A stretch of 64,000 bases of DNA from Portulaca oleracea (Eukaryota > Streptophyta > Magnoliopsida > Caryophyllales > Portulacaceae). The notes beneath the pieces are model-generated. The model searched no databases. It was given only the letters and a program-made list of their open reading frames with translations, and was not told the DNA's origin. Of the stretch, positions 47,188 through 57,349 are shown one piece after another. Every line of letters begins with the position of its first letter. The first letter of the stretch is position 1. Location of the stretch: positions 20,859,867 through 20,923,866 of the forward strand of contig CM055882.1 in NCBI GenBank assembly GCA_029582165.1, given 5' to 3'. A program made the position numbers and the translations under genes.

Positions 47188-47540
47188 AAAAATTACTCGG
47201 AGGTACCCCAATATTTGGGGAAACTATTTTTTGGTACCCCAACTTTTTAAACCTAATTTTGAGGTACCCTTATTTTTTGGATTAATAATTATTTGGTGCT
47301 TTTTCGGCCATTAATTTTATTAAGTGACCAAAGTACATTCGTTCTTCTTCTTCTTCAAGGGTATTTCTTCAAGAAGGGAAGAACAAGGATATTTTGGTCA
47401 CTTAATAAAATTGATGGCCGGAAAAGTATCAAATAATTATTAACCAAAAAGTTAAAAGTACCTCAAAATTAGTTTTGAAAAATTGGTGTACAAGAAAAAT
47501 ATTTCACCAAAAGTCAGATACCTCAGAGTAATTTTTAGAA
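47187..47540. mobile_element. Fold-back MITE (family A)
   Basis: AAAAATTACTCGGAGGTACC on the left and ACCTCAGAGTAATTTTT on the right are inverted partners. The interior repeats the TTTTGAGGTACC block in both orientations. Confidence 0.65.
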
Positions 47541-49470
47541 ATTAGAGTGTTAGTCCTCTTTTGTTTATATTTATATTTTTGCTAGTTATTGAGAGACTGA
47601 GAGGCGAGTAATCCGCTGTGCGACGACGGCACATCCAGTGTAGTCGTTTCTGGTTGTGGCTCTCTGCTCCCTCTAGCCCCTTCGACTGCTCATCCTTTCA
47701 GGTTCCCTCTTTCCCTCCATTCTTTCCTTTGATTTCATCCAAATGTTTTCTTGGGATTTCTTCCTTCTTTCTACTGTGCTGCATATCTATACACAGCAGT
47801 TAATGCCACCCCATTTGTTTCTTTGATTCATTTTGCTTATCATTCTCGTCTTTGCTCTTGATTTTATGTCCTTCCTCTCCTTAATTTGATTATTCACTGC
47901 CCATGTTGTAATTTATTGTGAGAGTTTCTATCTTTTCTGGAGAAATTTCAACAGCGTCTATGCTTATATTTATGAGTTATGACTCGATGACATTGTCGAC
48001 TTTGTTTATGGGTCGAAGCCTTATGATTCTGTACAATAAGTGGGATCATAGCTCATCTCATCTTGCTGTAAATTAGAAGATGACGTTCCAATGAAAAGTT
48101 CATTTCCAAATGGGGATAATTCGATGGGTCCCAAGTAGTATAATTGTTGCTGATGCCAAATTTACAGGCAATCTGCTATGGGTTTATGATGGGTGTTTTG
48201 TGTTTCTCTTTGTGATCATATTATCCTCATCTCAGTCAAGCGATCCACTTGATAAACTAAACTTGGATATTTCTATTAGCCTTTTGAATCCACTTCTATG
48301 TTTGCATATTTTCTAAGGAACTCAATTGCTACTGAATTGTAAAGGGTGTTTTAGACAATTGCACGAGACTTATCCGGCTATCCCCCAGCCTTTGGTGTGG
48401 TGAGTGGGGTTGTCTGCTAATCAGTACTGCTATGTGAAGTATTGAGCTAGATAATTGAAATTGGAATCTGCCATCTAGTTTAATGCGATGCTTTGGCGAC
48501 ACTCTATCAGTCCGTTTAATGGCCTGAATCGTGCATTGTATCACTCATAATTGTTAATGTTAGTTTTCGCAGTTTATATGTGTGGAGATGGATGCATAGT
48601 AGGAATTAGGATCAAGGTGACACCATTTTGAAATTCTCTTGCTAATGGAAGCATGTCCTGTAATTTTCTTGCCTTGGAGTTGTGAACTTGAAAAAAAAGC
48701 TTTGAGCTATTGAATAGGGAAGGTTTGTCATTGGCAAGTGCCATAGACATCATTCAGTACTATGCTTTGTTTGCTGAGAAGTTCAAATCCTTGGCTTTGA
48801 TGGTGACATTAAGCCTTTCTTACTGCTGAAAGATTTAAGTTTCTATCATTGTATCGCTTATCCCTGTCAGCACAGGGATCTTAATTGTTGAATCTGGTTA
48901 ACAGATTCTTCTCTAACTGTACAATGAAAATGGACCTCACAATGTTGGAGTTATATCTATGGTCGGGTGTGGGGAATCTGATGTACTTAAACTTACATTT
49001 GAAAGGTTGGATTGATTACTTCTCCACTAGAAAAGAAGCAGAGTGAGTCGGTTTACGGATCTTGACATTTTGCTTTAGTCTTCTATGATTAGCATTGACA
49101 AATTAGCCTTTATAACATGAGCTATTTGGGTTGTACATTTCTCATGTGTGTTATCACTCTTGACCTTTATATTTCTTCTCTTCATTTATATTTGGGGGTG
49201 GATTGTTGAAATGTTTGGATGGGAGCAGATCTGAACTTTTGCTGATGTTTAAGTTATTTTACCTTTTTTGGGGTTATTGAATAAAAGAGGATGCAGTAAG
49301 CAACAAATTAGAAACTCATTGGCTTAGCTGCTCTGCTGTGTGCCTATTCCAGAAGATTCAAGTTCTGACTGAGCATGTGTGATCATTATGCTTAGAAAAG
49401 ATTTGTCCATTTGCAGTTGTGCCGCCTGAATTTCAGTTTAGAAATTGCCTTTCATAAGAAAGAATTTCAT
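47541..49470 (+). other. Possible 5' UTR exon and intron; no coding sequence seen
   Basis: At 47590-47700 the DNA becomes leader-like (CT-rich, GC higher), with a possible donor CTTTCAG|GTTCCC at 47700. The rest has the T-rich look of plant intron or unprocessed gene DNA. It could be the leader of the SEN2-like pseudogene or of the small gene at 50797. No reading frame with recognisable similarity was found. Confidence 0.35.
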
Positions 49471-50471
49471 ATGGCCCCAGATGGAAAGGGAAGGGTCCAG
49501 AAGCCATAGCACTAGCAGAACTGTCTAAGATAGTTTCAGCACTTCAATCATCTCTAACCAATTCTGGTTGCAAGGGATTGATTTCTGGATGCAGCATTCT
49601 TCTTGAGGCTAAAGCTGCATTATCTGAACTACTAAACCGTGCATGTTTTGGTCGCTTTGCTGTCACAACCCAGCATGATAAGAAAAGGTACGAATTGGGT
49701 CTAGAAGAATCTTTTTACGTGTGCCATTCATTGAAGTGCTTAAAGATAGTGGGAAATGATGGTGTAGTGAAAAGTGAGGCAGAGTTGTGGCATTACATGA
49801 GTTCAAAAGTGGAAATGTTCCCTGAACTTTACAAAGCCTATTCCCATCTTAGGATGAAGAATTGAGTTATGATCAGGATCCCAGTATGGTGTACACTATT
49901 TTTGTTATCATCATCATTCAGCTTTGGTTCATTCAGAATATATTGTGCTTGTCCTCTCAGACAGAAATAGTAGTTTAAACCGACGGTTGAGGCTTTGGTC
50001 TGATTTGTATTGCAGAATTCGGCTTCCTGGTGCCATGGGCAGATATATGTTATGGCCATAGGTGTCCGTCCATGAACACCCTAAGCCCAGAAAAAAGAAA
50101 ATTTTAAAATGGTCTATTGTATATTGAGAGAATATTATATATTTATGTTGAGTGGATATCTTAAAAGAGACTCAAAATATTAGTGAGCGGTGTCCAATTT
50201 AATATAACAATTCAACTATCTATCAAAAATTTAAATAGCATATTATATATTAGAAGGATTATTTTTTAAACGTATGTAATGATAGTTATTATTAAGTGGA
50301 CATCTCTAAGTTTAATGTATGGATCCGCCACTGCCTGGTGCTGTTGCTAAGACATTGCTGGTTCTTCACATTGAGGGTTATAGCAGCGAGACTTATTTTC
50401 CAACATGTCTGAGGAATTATGGAATCAGAGAGCTCAGGATCCCTAGATGGATACCAAAGCAAACTCGTTAA
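49471..50471 (+). pseudogene. SEN2-like tRNA-splicing endonuclease pseudogene
   Basis: The decoded pieces follow plant SEN2 closely: ATG at 49471, WKGKGPEAIALAEL, GLISGCSILLEAKAAL, LLNRACFGRFAV, CHSLKCLKIVGNDG, LWHYMSSK and KAYSHLRMKN. The frame then resumes with SGSQYGVHYF, HHSALVHSEYIVLVLSDR, LRLWSDLYC and, after an insertion, PGAVAKTLLVLHIEGY. The family's catalytic His and Lys neighbourhoods are still visible. Lesions are a missing base near codon 4, TGG to TGA after RMKN (49862-49867), a 2-base loss a few codons later, and a 300-bp hAT MITE at 50034-50333. The enzyme removes introns from pre-tRNA; this copy cannot make a full protein. No introns are visible in the coding part. Confidence 0.88.
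50034..50333. mobile_element. hAT MITE (300 bp) inside the SEN2 pseudogene, 8-bp TSD
   Basis: Perfect CCTGGTGC repeats (50026-50033 and 50334-50341) flank it. Read inverted, the right end starts CAGTGGCGGATCCAT, a common plant hAT terminus. The left end (CATGGGCAG) is diverged. Confidence 0.85.
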
Positions 50472-50796
50472 GAAAAAAGAGTGAAGAAATAGAAATTAAA
50501 TTTCCTGGTGGAGCTAAGACATAGGATTCTACACACAATTTGCTGCCTTTTATGATTTTTAGGAACTCTTTCCTGATTGATTGAGATGTTGTAGCATGTT
50601 TATGCTTCCGTGTTCTGGGTCATCCTAGTTTATCTGCGATGAAGGGATAGGTAGGAGATAGATAGCAACGGTAGCTTCTTGTCCGAACTGAATGTCTAGT
50701 TGTACTTGTAAAATTTGCCCCAGTTGTGTAGTAGTGTCATTCCTCTATTGTTTCTTAATGTGTTTAACTTGCAGATAGGCGATAGCTTATAAATCA

Positions 50797-51027
50797 ATGG
50801 GCAACAAACCTGTGAAGCAAGAGAAGGAAGAGGTTCTGGTGAAGGTTGTCCCTCCTGTGGATCCAACCTTTGCGCGGTGGCTTGCTCGGGACATTCAGAG
50901 GATTGAAGGCTTCAATGTGAAAGGTTGTCCTCTGACACCACCTGATGCCTACATCGAGTACATGCGATTGTATGGATGGCTCGACTTGGATCTCAATGAT
51001 CCTGACTTGGCTCATTTGTTTAAGTAA
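50797..51027 (+). CDS. Small conserved-looking plant protein (76 aa), function unknown
   Basis: The frame MGNKPVKQEKEEVLVKVVPP to the C-terminal NDPDLAHLFK-stop is open. A good acceptor (AACTTGCAG) lies 22 bases upstream, suggesting a 5' UTR intron and that this ATG is the first in the mature transcript. The protein is charged and compact, with no signal peptide or membrane segment. It has an RWLARDIQRIEGF stretch, TPPDAYIEYMRLYGWLDLDL and the acidic DPDLAHLF tail. From memory, similar short proteins with this YIEYMRLxGW...DPDLAHLFK pattern occur across flowering plants without an assigned function; this was not checked. The upstream neighbour is the SEN2-like pseudogene, which could lie within this gene's leader intron. 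Confidence 0.75.
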   Translation: MGNKPVKQEKEEVLVKVVPPVDPTFARWLARDIQRIEGFNVKGCPLTPPDAYIEYMRLYGWLDLDLNDPDLAHLFK

Positions 51028-51704
51028 ATCTCACTCTTTCTTCTCTTTATTTGAACACCAGATTGTTGCTTGTATTAGCCATTAGGCATCAATATGGGTG
51101 CTTTAAGTCCACTGCAATCTCTAGACTATAATCTTGTTTAAAACTGAGTTGTCAGAAGTTCATTAAATTGTATATAGGATAAGTAGCCTAAGCTAAACCA
51201 TATACAAGGGTTATCCAAAAATTGTCCAACCTAAAAACCTCACTTCTACCTCGGAATGAAAAATTGAGGTACAATTGTAAAATTTATCGTCTAAATTTTG
51301 ACAATGATTGTTTTTTCGGGTATTGACATAATTTTTTGTTAGTTCTATTCTCCAAGTTTGACAAGTTTTTTGAATTCTAATTGGAGGAAAATAACTTGAC
51401 AAGCTTTTTGAATTTTAACTGAATCTATATCGATTAACTCTAAAATTCATGTGTTTAACTTAAGTCATTTTCTATTCTTTTTTTTTTTTTAAAGTCACAC
51501 TTAAGTCAAATATATGAGTTTTAGGGTTATTTGACATAGATTCAGTTACAATTTCAAAAAATTTATTAATTAGTTTCCTTTGGTTAATACGGAGGATATT
51601 TGATGAGTCATTGTTATTGGAACTCGTTCTCAGTACATAAAGGTCAACCAACCCCATAATATAGTGTATTAAAGTCCAAAAAAGTTATAGTGCATGATTC
51701 TCCA
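51028..51704. other. 3' flank of the small gene; non-coding
   Basis: No gene was recognised. It ends with TGATTCTCCA, the target duplication of the adjacent Pack-MULE. Confidence 0.5.
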
Positions 51705-53212
51705 GAGTGCTTGGATAAAAATGCCACTAAACTTTTTCAAAATTGCAAATTTGCCACCCGGAATTTTGATGTCATCATAATGCCATTCATTTATGTTAAC
51801 TGTGTCAAAAATGTCACTTTTACCGATTGTTTACCTGCTACAGCCGGTAAACTGCAAGTGGAGGTTGTTTAATGACAATCTACCCTTAATTAAAAATTTC
51901 ACCTACCCAAAATTAATTAACCCCTCTTCCCCTTGAATATTCATCTTCTTCTCCATCTTTCTTCGTCCTCCCATCCCCAACCTCCATTGAAGTACTTCAA
52001 GCTCCAGTGCCCACCACCACCACCACCCCCAACCTCCATTGAAGTACTTCAATTGATTCCTGATCGAAATCAACTCATGATGAAGCTGAAAAATCGCCGA
52101 TTCATAAGCAAATTTCTGGTTCGAGATTTCCCTAATTCGGTCTTCCAAAACCCTAACATTCTCATCGCAATTTCTTCGGATCAAATCAATCTGTCCCCTG
52201 TAATCAGCCTCCTTGCGGACAAATTCCTCAGTCGATCTCTTCAACTCATCCGAAATCGCTTTAATTCGACCCTCCGAAACCCTAATCTTCTCATCGCAAC
52301 TCCGCTTGATCGATTCGATCTCGTTCCTGTACTCATCCTCCCTGCGAATCAATTCATCGCTCAATCTCTTCAATTCATCCTTCAAATAATGCGAATCCCC
52401 ACGTTACTGAAGCTGATTCGTGAAATTCTGTAGAAATTCAAGCCGGAGATTCTTCAGCCGCTCATTCTCTCTCTTTAGAGTAGCGCAAGAAAGCTCGAGA
52501 GAGTGGCGATTCTTCAATTCGGCATCGAGCTTCGATTTTAGGGTTTCGATTTCGTCGATACCAGTTCTAAAATCGTCGGAAATTCTTCTTCCTTCAAATC
52601 CTCTTTCTCCTGTTGTTCAGCAAAAATGCAGCCTCTCAAATCTTCCTAACCCAAAATTAATTATTGTCGTTGTTGTTGTTTGAATCGGGAAAATAGATTA
52701 GTGATAGTAATTGAGAGAGAGAAAAGAGGGTATTGTTTCAACTCAGGCCCTTGATGATGGATTGGAAGATGAATGAAAGATAATATTTGTTTTTTGAGTT
52801 TTGACAATTCCAAATGGGAAGGCCGCAAGAACGGAAGACCAAACCAGAGCCCCAAGCATGGGACAGGGAGATGGAGCTCTGTTATGGCACTGGGAAGAAG
52901 TGTTGGAGGAAGAAGAAAGATGAAGAAGAAGATGAATGTTCAGGGGGGAAGGGGGACTGCAAATACAGGCAGTTAAAATTTAAGTGGGAGGGGGGTTAAT
53001 TAATTTTGGGTGGGTGAAATTTTTAATTAGGGTAGGTTAACAAAATAAACAGTCCCTACCTCTAGTTTACCGGCTGTAGCAGGTAAACAATTGGTAAAAG
53101 TGGCATTTTTGACACAGTTAACAGAAATGAACGACATTTTGATGACATGAAAATTCCGGATGGCAAATTTGTAATTTTGAAAAAGTTTAGTGGCATTTTT
53201 ATCCAAGCACTC
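51705..53212. mobile_element. Pack-MULE (1.51 kb) with perfect 10-bp TSD
   Basis: Identical TGATTCTCCA repeats lie at 51695-51704 and 53213-53222. The inverted ends start GAGTGCTTGGATAAAAATGC on both sides and match over roughly 230-290 bp, including AGTTTAGTGGCATTTTTATC and TTTACC..CTGTAGCAGGTAAAC blocks. No transposase is present. The cargo is a fragment of a coiled-coil protein gene on the minus strand (52600-51990). Long inverted repeats, a 10-bp duplication and a host gene piece without transposase define a Pack-MULE. Confidence 0.9.
51990..52600 (-). pseudogene. Captured coiled-coil gene fragment (4/1-protein-like)
   Basis: The minus strand reads DFRTGIDEIETLKSKLDAEL, KNRHSLELSCATLKRENERL and FLQNFTNQLQ, then a stop. 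After it come YLKDELKRLSDELIRREDEY, IESIKRSCDEKIRVSEGRIK and FVRKEADYRGQIDLIRRN. The heptad-rich charge pattern and the order ID.I..LKSK, L.RENERL, L..FTNQLQ, LKDELKR resemble the plant 4/1 protein (At4g26020, a coiled-coil protein). The identification is from memory and moderate. The frame then runs into a GGTGGTGGT-type repeat and MULE end DNA. The start codon and true C-terminus are absent, so it is a partial copy. Confidence 0.6.
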
Positions 53213-53252
53213 TGATTCTCCAATACCCCTAAAATACAATATATTATAATCC

Positions 53253-53280
53253 AATATATATATAGAGAGAGAGAGAGAGA
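53253..53280. repeat. (TA)n(GA)n microsatellite
   Basis: A short TA run turns into nine GA units and ends at the family B element. Confidence 0.9.
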
Positions 53281-53716
53281 GGAAAATTGGATTGTAAAAA
53301 CCCCTACTTTCATGAATTGGACAACAACAATCTCTACAAACTTTGTCAATGGACTCGTGGACAATAATCCCATTTCCTTTTTAGTGAATTTACAAACTTT
53401 GTCCCAAATTATTTCGATCTTTCCCAATCTTTATGATTTTCCTCTTTTTTTCCTATAAAAAAACCATAATAATCGTTAGGCTTCTTAAACAAAAATATAA
53501 AAGTTTTTTTTAGTAACTACATTTTATAACATTTCTAGAGACAAAAATAAAAAAATAAAAGTTTGAAAATTTTAAAAAATCCAAAGTGAAATATGGAGGT
53601 AGCTTTGGTACTGAAAATATAATTTTATTTTTTGAAGCCGATGGTGTAAGAAAACAAAATAGGAATTATTATCATCTAATTGACAAAATTTAAGATTATT
53701 AGGGTTTGATTTTACC
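53280..53716. mobile_element. TA-adjacent MITE (family B), complete
   Basis: It starts AGGAAAATTGGATTGTAAAA and ends TTATTAGGGTTTGATTTTACC, an inverted partner of the start. The interior (ACAAACTTTGTCCCAAATTA, AAACCATAATAATCGTTAGG) is related to the copies at 11893 and 61225. Confidence 0.65.
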
Positions 53717-54519
53717 AAATTTAACATCACACAAGCCCTAAACACGAATTAATTTTTTTTTATTTCAATTTTAACGCCAAATAGGCATATACTTCCATCC
53801 TATCAGATCACTATTAATCTTTGGGGAGATAGGAGACTCACCAAAATAGGAAAACAAAAATTACAAAAAGAATCCTTTTTCCGTATTTTAGTTTGCGGGA
53901 TTTGTCCTATGGCGTCAGTACTTGCCTAAAAATTCTATGGTGCACCCATTACACATTATTGTTTTAATTTTTTTTCCTTTCTTTGTTTATGGCTTATGTA
54001 TTTTTTAGCCTTTTTTTAAATTTTGTTTTCTTTGATATAATAGGTATCTTCAATTTATATTATTCATTTTAAAAATTATCAATATTGTAGTACAGTTACC
54101 AACATGGGGAGGAAATTGAACTTGTGACCTAATTTACTTAAGGCTCAATCTTAACTACTAGACTAATAAGATCTCCACGACATTAAAAAAATATTGGATA
54201 AACCTTGAAAAAAAAGATTATTTTCATCGTAGATGTAAAATAAACTTTGTATCTATCCTTGACTTGAAAAGGATTATTTTCGTCGAAGACGACATTGTAT
54301 GAATTTTCAATAAACTTTGTTTCCATCAGTATGAAATCTTCTTTGTCCTCCCCTCTATGTATTACAGTAACAAGAATAATTTATTAACTAATGTTAAATA
54401 TCTTAGTGAAACACACTTTTTTGTCTATTTTTTTTTAGAACAAACAGAAAATTATGATCTTCTTGTGTTTTCTTAAGGCTCTTACATAACCTTGTACCAA
54501 ATTTTGTAAGCCCCTGTAA
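53717..54519. other. AT-rich gene-free stretch downstream of the B3 gene
   Basis: Nothing coding was recognised. It probably includes the 3' UTR of the B3 gene near 54400-54519. Confidence 0.4.
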
Positions 54520-55230
54520 TCAAGGGTTCCTTCGTGAAGAGAAAAGCAAGCCCAAATTACGGGTTGAAGTATGACGAAACATCCTGAGACAAACATCGTC
54601 ACCAGCCTTCAAGCTCTGCTCAACGTAGAAGGGCTTCCATCCCTTTGTCAAAACAACGCTCTTCTCATTGGACCAATACTTATAACACATCTCATACTCT
54701 TTACCATCTTCAGCATACACAATGACTTGAACCTCCTGATTTTCCTTCAAACCTTGTTTTTCCTCCGGGCTCAACAGTGGATCAAATACAGCATGGGCTT
54801 CATTCTTCGCAAGTTGCAGCCTTTGATATCTATCTCTTACGTCACTTTCTGTCAGACGTTTGCTCAATTTTCTGCTGCATTTTCCTATTATTTCTGGCCT
54901 CTTGTGCGCTAATTGATGCTCTATGATCGCTTGATTTCTATTTTGGTCAGAAAGTTGAAGTCTTTCCTCATGTGGGTTTTGATTGCCGCTATCACGATTG
55001 TCGCATTGTTCACGCTTCCTCTTGCTTTTCCCACAGTCATCTTCATGCTCTGTTTTTGAAGCTTTGCCTAAACGAGTGGCTCTTTTCAGTGTATTGAGTT
55101 CTAGTTCGGCTTCGGGGTCGAGTTCTATGTGCTTCAACCATGAAATAGTAAGAGTCGCTCCAACAATTTCTTTCAATTCTTCTGGATAACTGGAATTCAG
55201 GCTTTTTTGTTTTTTCATGATTGGAAACAT
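54520..55230 (-). CDS. B3-type plant DNA-binding protein (DUF313-like), single exon
   Basis: The protein is 236 residues, ATG at 55230-55228 and TGA at 54522-54520; a second in-frame ATG is four codons later. The N-terminal half is variable and charged, with a probable nuclear signal (KSKRKR, about 69-74). The C-terminal part (about 122-225) carries the B3-like core: KLSKRLTESDVRDRYQRLQL, DPLLSPEEKQGL, QVIVYAEDGKEYEM, LTKGWKPFYVEQSL and LKAGDDVCLRMFRH. This pattern (L.SDV....RLLL, W..V..GGW..F, L..GD.V.L..FR) belongs to the plant-specific B3/DUF313 group, whose members act in the nucleus and bind DNA. The frame has no lesions even though the flanks are transposon-rich, so it is probably under selection or young. 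The target gene is unknown. Confidence 0.85.
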   Translation of the reverse strand: MFPIMKKQKSLNSSYPEELKEIVGATLTISWLKHIELDPEAELELNTLKRATRLGKASKTEHEDDCGKSKRKREQCDNRDSGNQNPHEERLQLSDQNRNQAIIEHQLAHKRPEIIGKCSRKLSKRLTESDVRDRYQRLQLAKNEAHAVFDPLLSPEEKQGLKENQEVQVIVYAEDGKEYEMCYKYWSNEKSVVLTKGWKPFYVEQSLKAGDDVCLRMFRHTSTRNLGLLFSSRRNP

Positions 55231-55668
55231 GAAGAAACTATAAGGAACAAAAGACCTTTTTCGGTCTTTTTAAAGTGGACGATGAAAACAATTTAATGGG
55301 CAACTAGAACTCAACATAGAAAAGAATACCTGATTGGTTAGAGGCTAGGTAGAAAAATATTTGGATTCAAATCCCACAAACTATTTATTTATTTTTATAA
55401 AAATAAAAAAAAACAAAATACCTCTGCCCTCGGCTGCCTCAATTGGACGCTCTGCTTTGGACAAATTTTTAGTGCATGTGATCTGATAGGAGTTGACGGT
55501 AAATGCTATTTATTTACCATCAAACGTTGTCAAGTTACCATTGATTGGTACTGGCCGCCGAATACCACCCTACACATGGAAATTAAATACTAAGAATTAC
55601 ATTATGATCTACTTTCCTTAGCAATGGTATATACAGATCTATAAACTATGAGCATACAATTTTTATTC

Positions 55669-55726
<58 letters not shown>

Positions 55727-56210
55727 GATAGTGTACCAATTCCATTCAGATTCAAGTTTTGGAAATAAATAATTATTTACGTTTTGTAATTTATATTGTT
55801 TGGTTTCCAAACAGTTGATTTCCACTGGAAGACTATTCTACGTCTACTTAGATTTGCTATAAATACTAGGTTGTTCAACCTAGTTTGCTGTGACCAAATT
55901 AGACACCCTTATGAGATCTCCTTTTCTATTCCACTTTTGAGAGTTTTTATTATGAGATTGTAATCTCTCTTATATTTCGTTATCCTTCCTTTTGAAAGTT
56001 TTTAATTGTAAGCACCACCCAACTTTTTATTATCGTATCAAAAAGTCTTGATTCAAATAACTAAATTTGAATTTTACTTTAAAGTTTTAATTAATTTTAG
56101 CGGCAAAAAATGTTGGTATATATGGTGATAATGTTATAAAAAGAAAATATTTTGAGATGAAGATTCATATTCGTGTTTTTTTTTTTTTTGAAATCAATTC
56201 TATAGTATTA
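55231..56210. other. B3 upstream region with TA repeat and LTR-like stretch
   Basis: Close to the B3 start, 55248-55272 holds an inverted repeat (AAAAGACC..GGTCTTTT). A (TA)n run is at about 55674-55721. From about 55740 to 56040 the DNA looks like part of a Copia LTR: a CTATAAATACTAGG promoter box, a GAGATTGTAATCTCTC stretch and a GTATCA near the end. No ends or duplication were found, so this is only suggestive. Confidence 0.35.
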
Positions 56211-56516
56211 CTCCCTCTATTCCGAATTCATTGACATATTTCACAATTTTGCACATATCAAGGTTTAACTATAAAAAAACTATCCATACAATTAAATATC
56301 ACTATTTTTCATTGTGTTTTTTCGCATACCAAGGTGTGAGTAGTGAGAGAATGCGACTATGTGAGTAGGAGTAGTTTTTATTGATTGAAAAAAATAAACA
56401 GTTAACATAATTATTAAAGTTAAAATAATTATATTAGGTATTAGAAAATGAAAAATGACAATTATTTTGGAACAAAAAAGTTAGTTTAAGTGTCAATTAA
56501 TATGGAACGGAGGAAG
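56211..56516. mobile_element. Stowaway MITE (306 bp)
   Basis: It starts CTCCCTCTATTCCGAATTCA and ends TATGGAACGGAGGAAG, with TA on each side (56209-56210 and 56517-56518). Confidence 0.78.
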
Positions 56517-56976
56517 TACAAAATTTCGAGTCAAACCATTGAAGATAAATTACACCCTTAAATTTGAGTTAGATTAAGAAGTAAACAGTCTACAATAAGT
56601 CAATAATGACCACATATGTTGTAATTTTTTTTAAAAGAAAACAGAGTTCAAAATTTTTCTTAATATTTTTATGACCAACCCTATGGTATTAGTAAAGTTT
56701 CTTTGGAAAATCAATCCAACAATCTAGAGTGAAAAATATTTTTCCTATGTTGAATAAACAAATTCAATTTTCTTCCTTTACAGTCTGAAAGTTATTTTCC
56801 CAACCTTATTTATACCAAACATCAGAAAATTGGAAAAATATTTTTTTTAAAAAAAATTCCCCTGCCAAACACAGTACACCCCACGTATAAAACTACTTTA
56901 TTTTTTCAATGATAGCAAAGTTAAAATATTCGTTTTCTCTAAATTTATATGTCATTTTTTAAAATTAATAATATAA

Positions 56977-57171
56977 GGCACCGTTCTTTTATGCGATACC
57001 GCAATTTACCGCACCGTAATTTACCGCAACCTACCGCAATCAAGCACAACTCACCGCAATCTAGCGCAATCTACTATTTACCTTTTTATATATCAAACCC
57101 ATTTATTATTTTCCACCGCAACTTACCGCAACACACCGCACCGCAATTACACCGCATAAAAGAACGGTGTT
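56977..57171. mobile_element. Short inverted-repeat MITE rich in TTACCGCA words
   Basis: The ends GGCACCGTTCTTTTATGCG and, inverted, AACACCGTTCTTTTATGCG border ATAATATAA (left) and ATAATATGA (right), an 8/9 match. The interior is built from repeated ACCGCAA units. It is related to the partial element at 1-143. Confidence 0.65.
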
Positions 57172-57195
57172 ATAATATGATTGTTATTAATATGA

Positions 57196-57339
57196 TTTTT
57201 TTTTTTTTTACATTGCTATGTCTGGACACCTACTGAGTCCTCTATCTCAGGGAGATCCCAGTAAACCTACCAAGCCCAAGGGGAGGGGATACACCACTAT
57301 GAGGCCTACAAGGAGCCTTCCAAGGGCACCAAGCCACCA
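57196..57339 (-). mobile_element. Short poly-A retroposon (SINE or LINE 3' stub), 10-bp TSD
   Basis: On the minus strand, about 130 bases of GC-balanced sequence end in a 14-base poly-A. Perfect ATTAATATGA repeats flank it (57186-57195 and 57340-57349). No tRNA-type A/B boxes are obvious, so it may be a SINE of other origin or an extreme 5'-truncated LINE. Confidence 0.75.
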
Positions 57340-57349
57340 ATTAATATGA

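Noticed and set aside
51933..52433. A 166-codon plus-strand frame with proline runs
   Set aside because: It is the opposite strand of the coiled-coil gene fragment; its Pro run comes from a CCA/GGT microsatellite.
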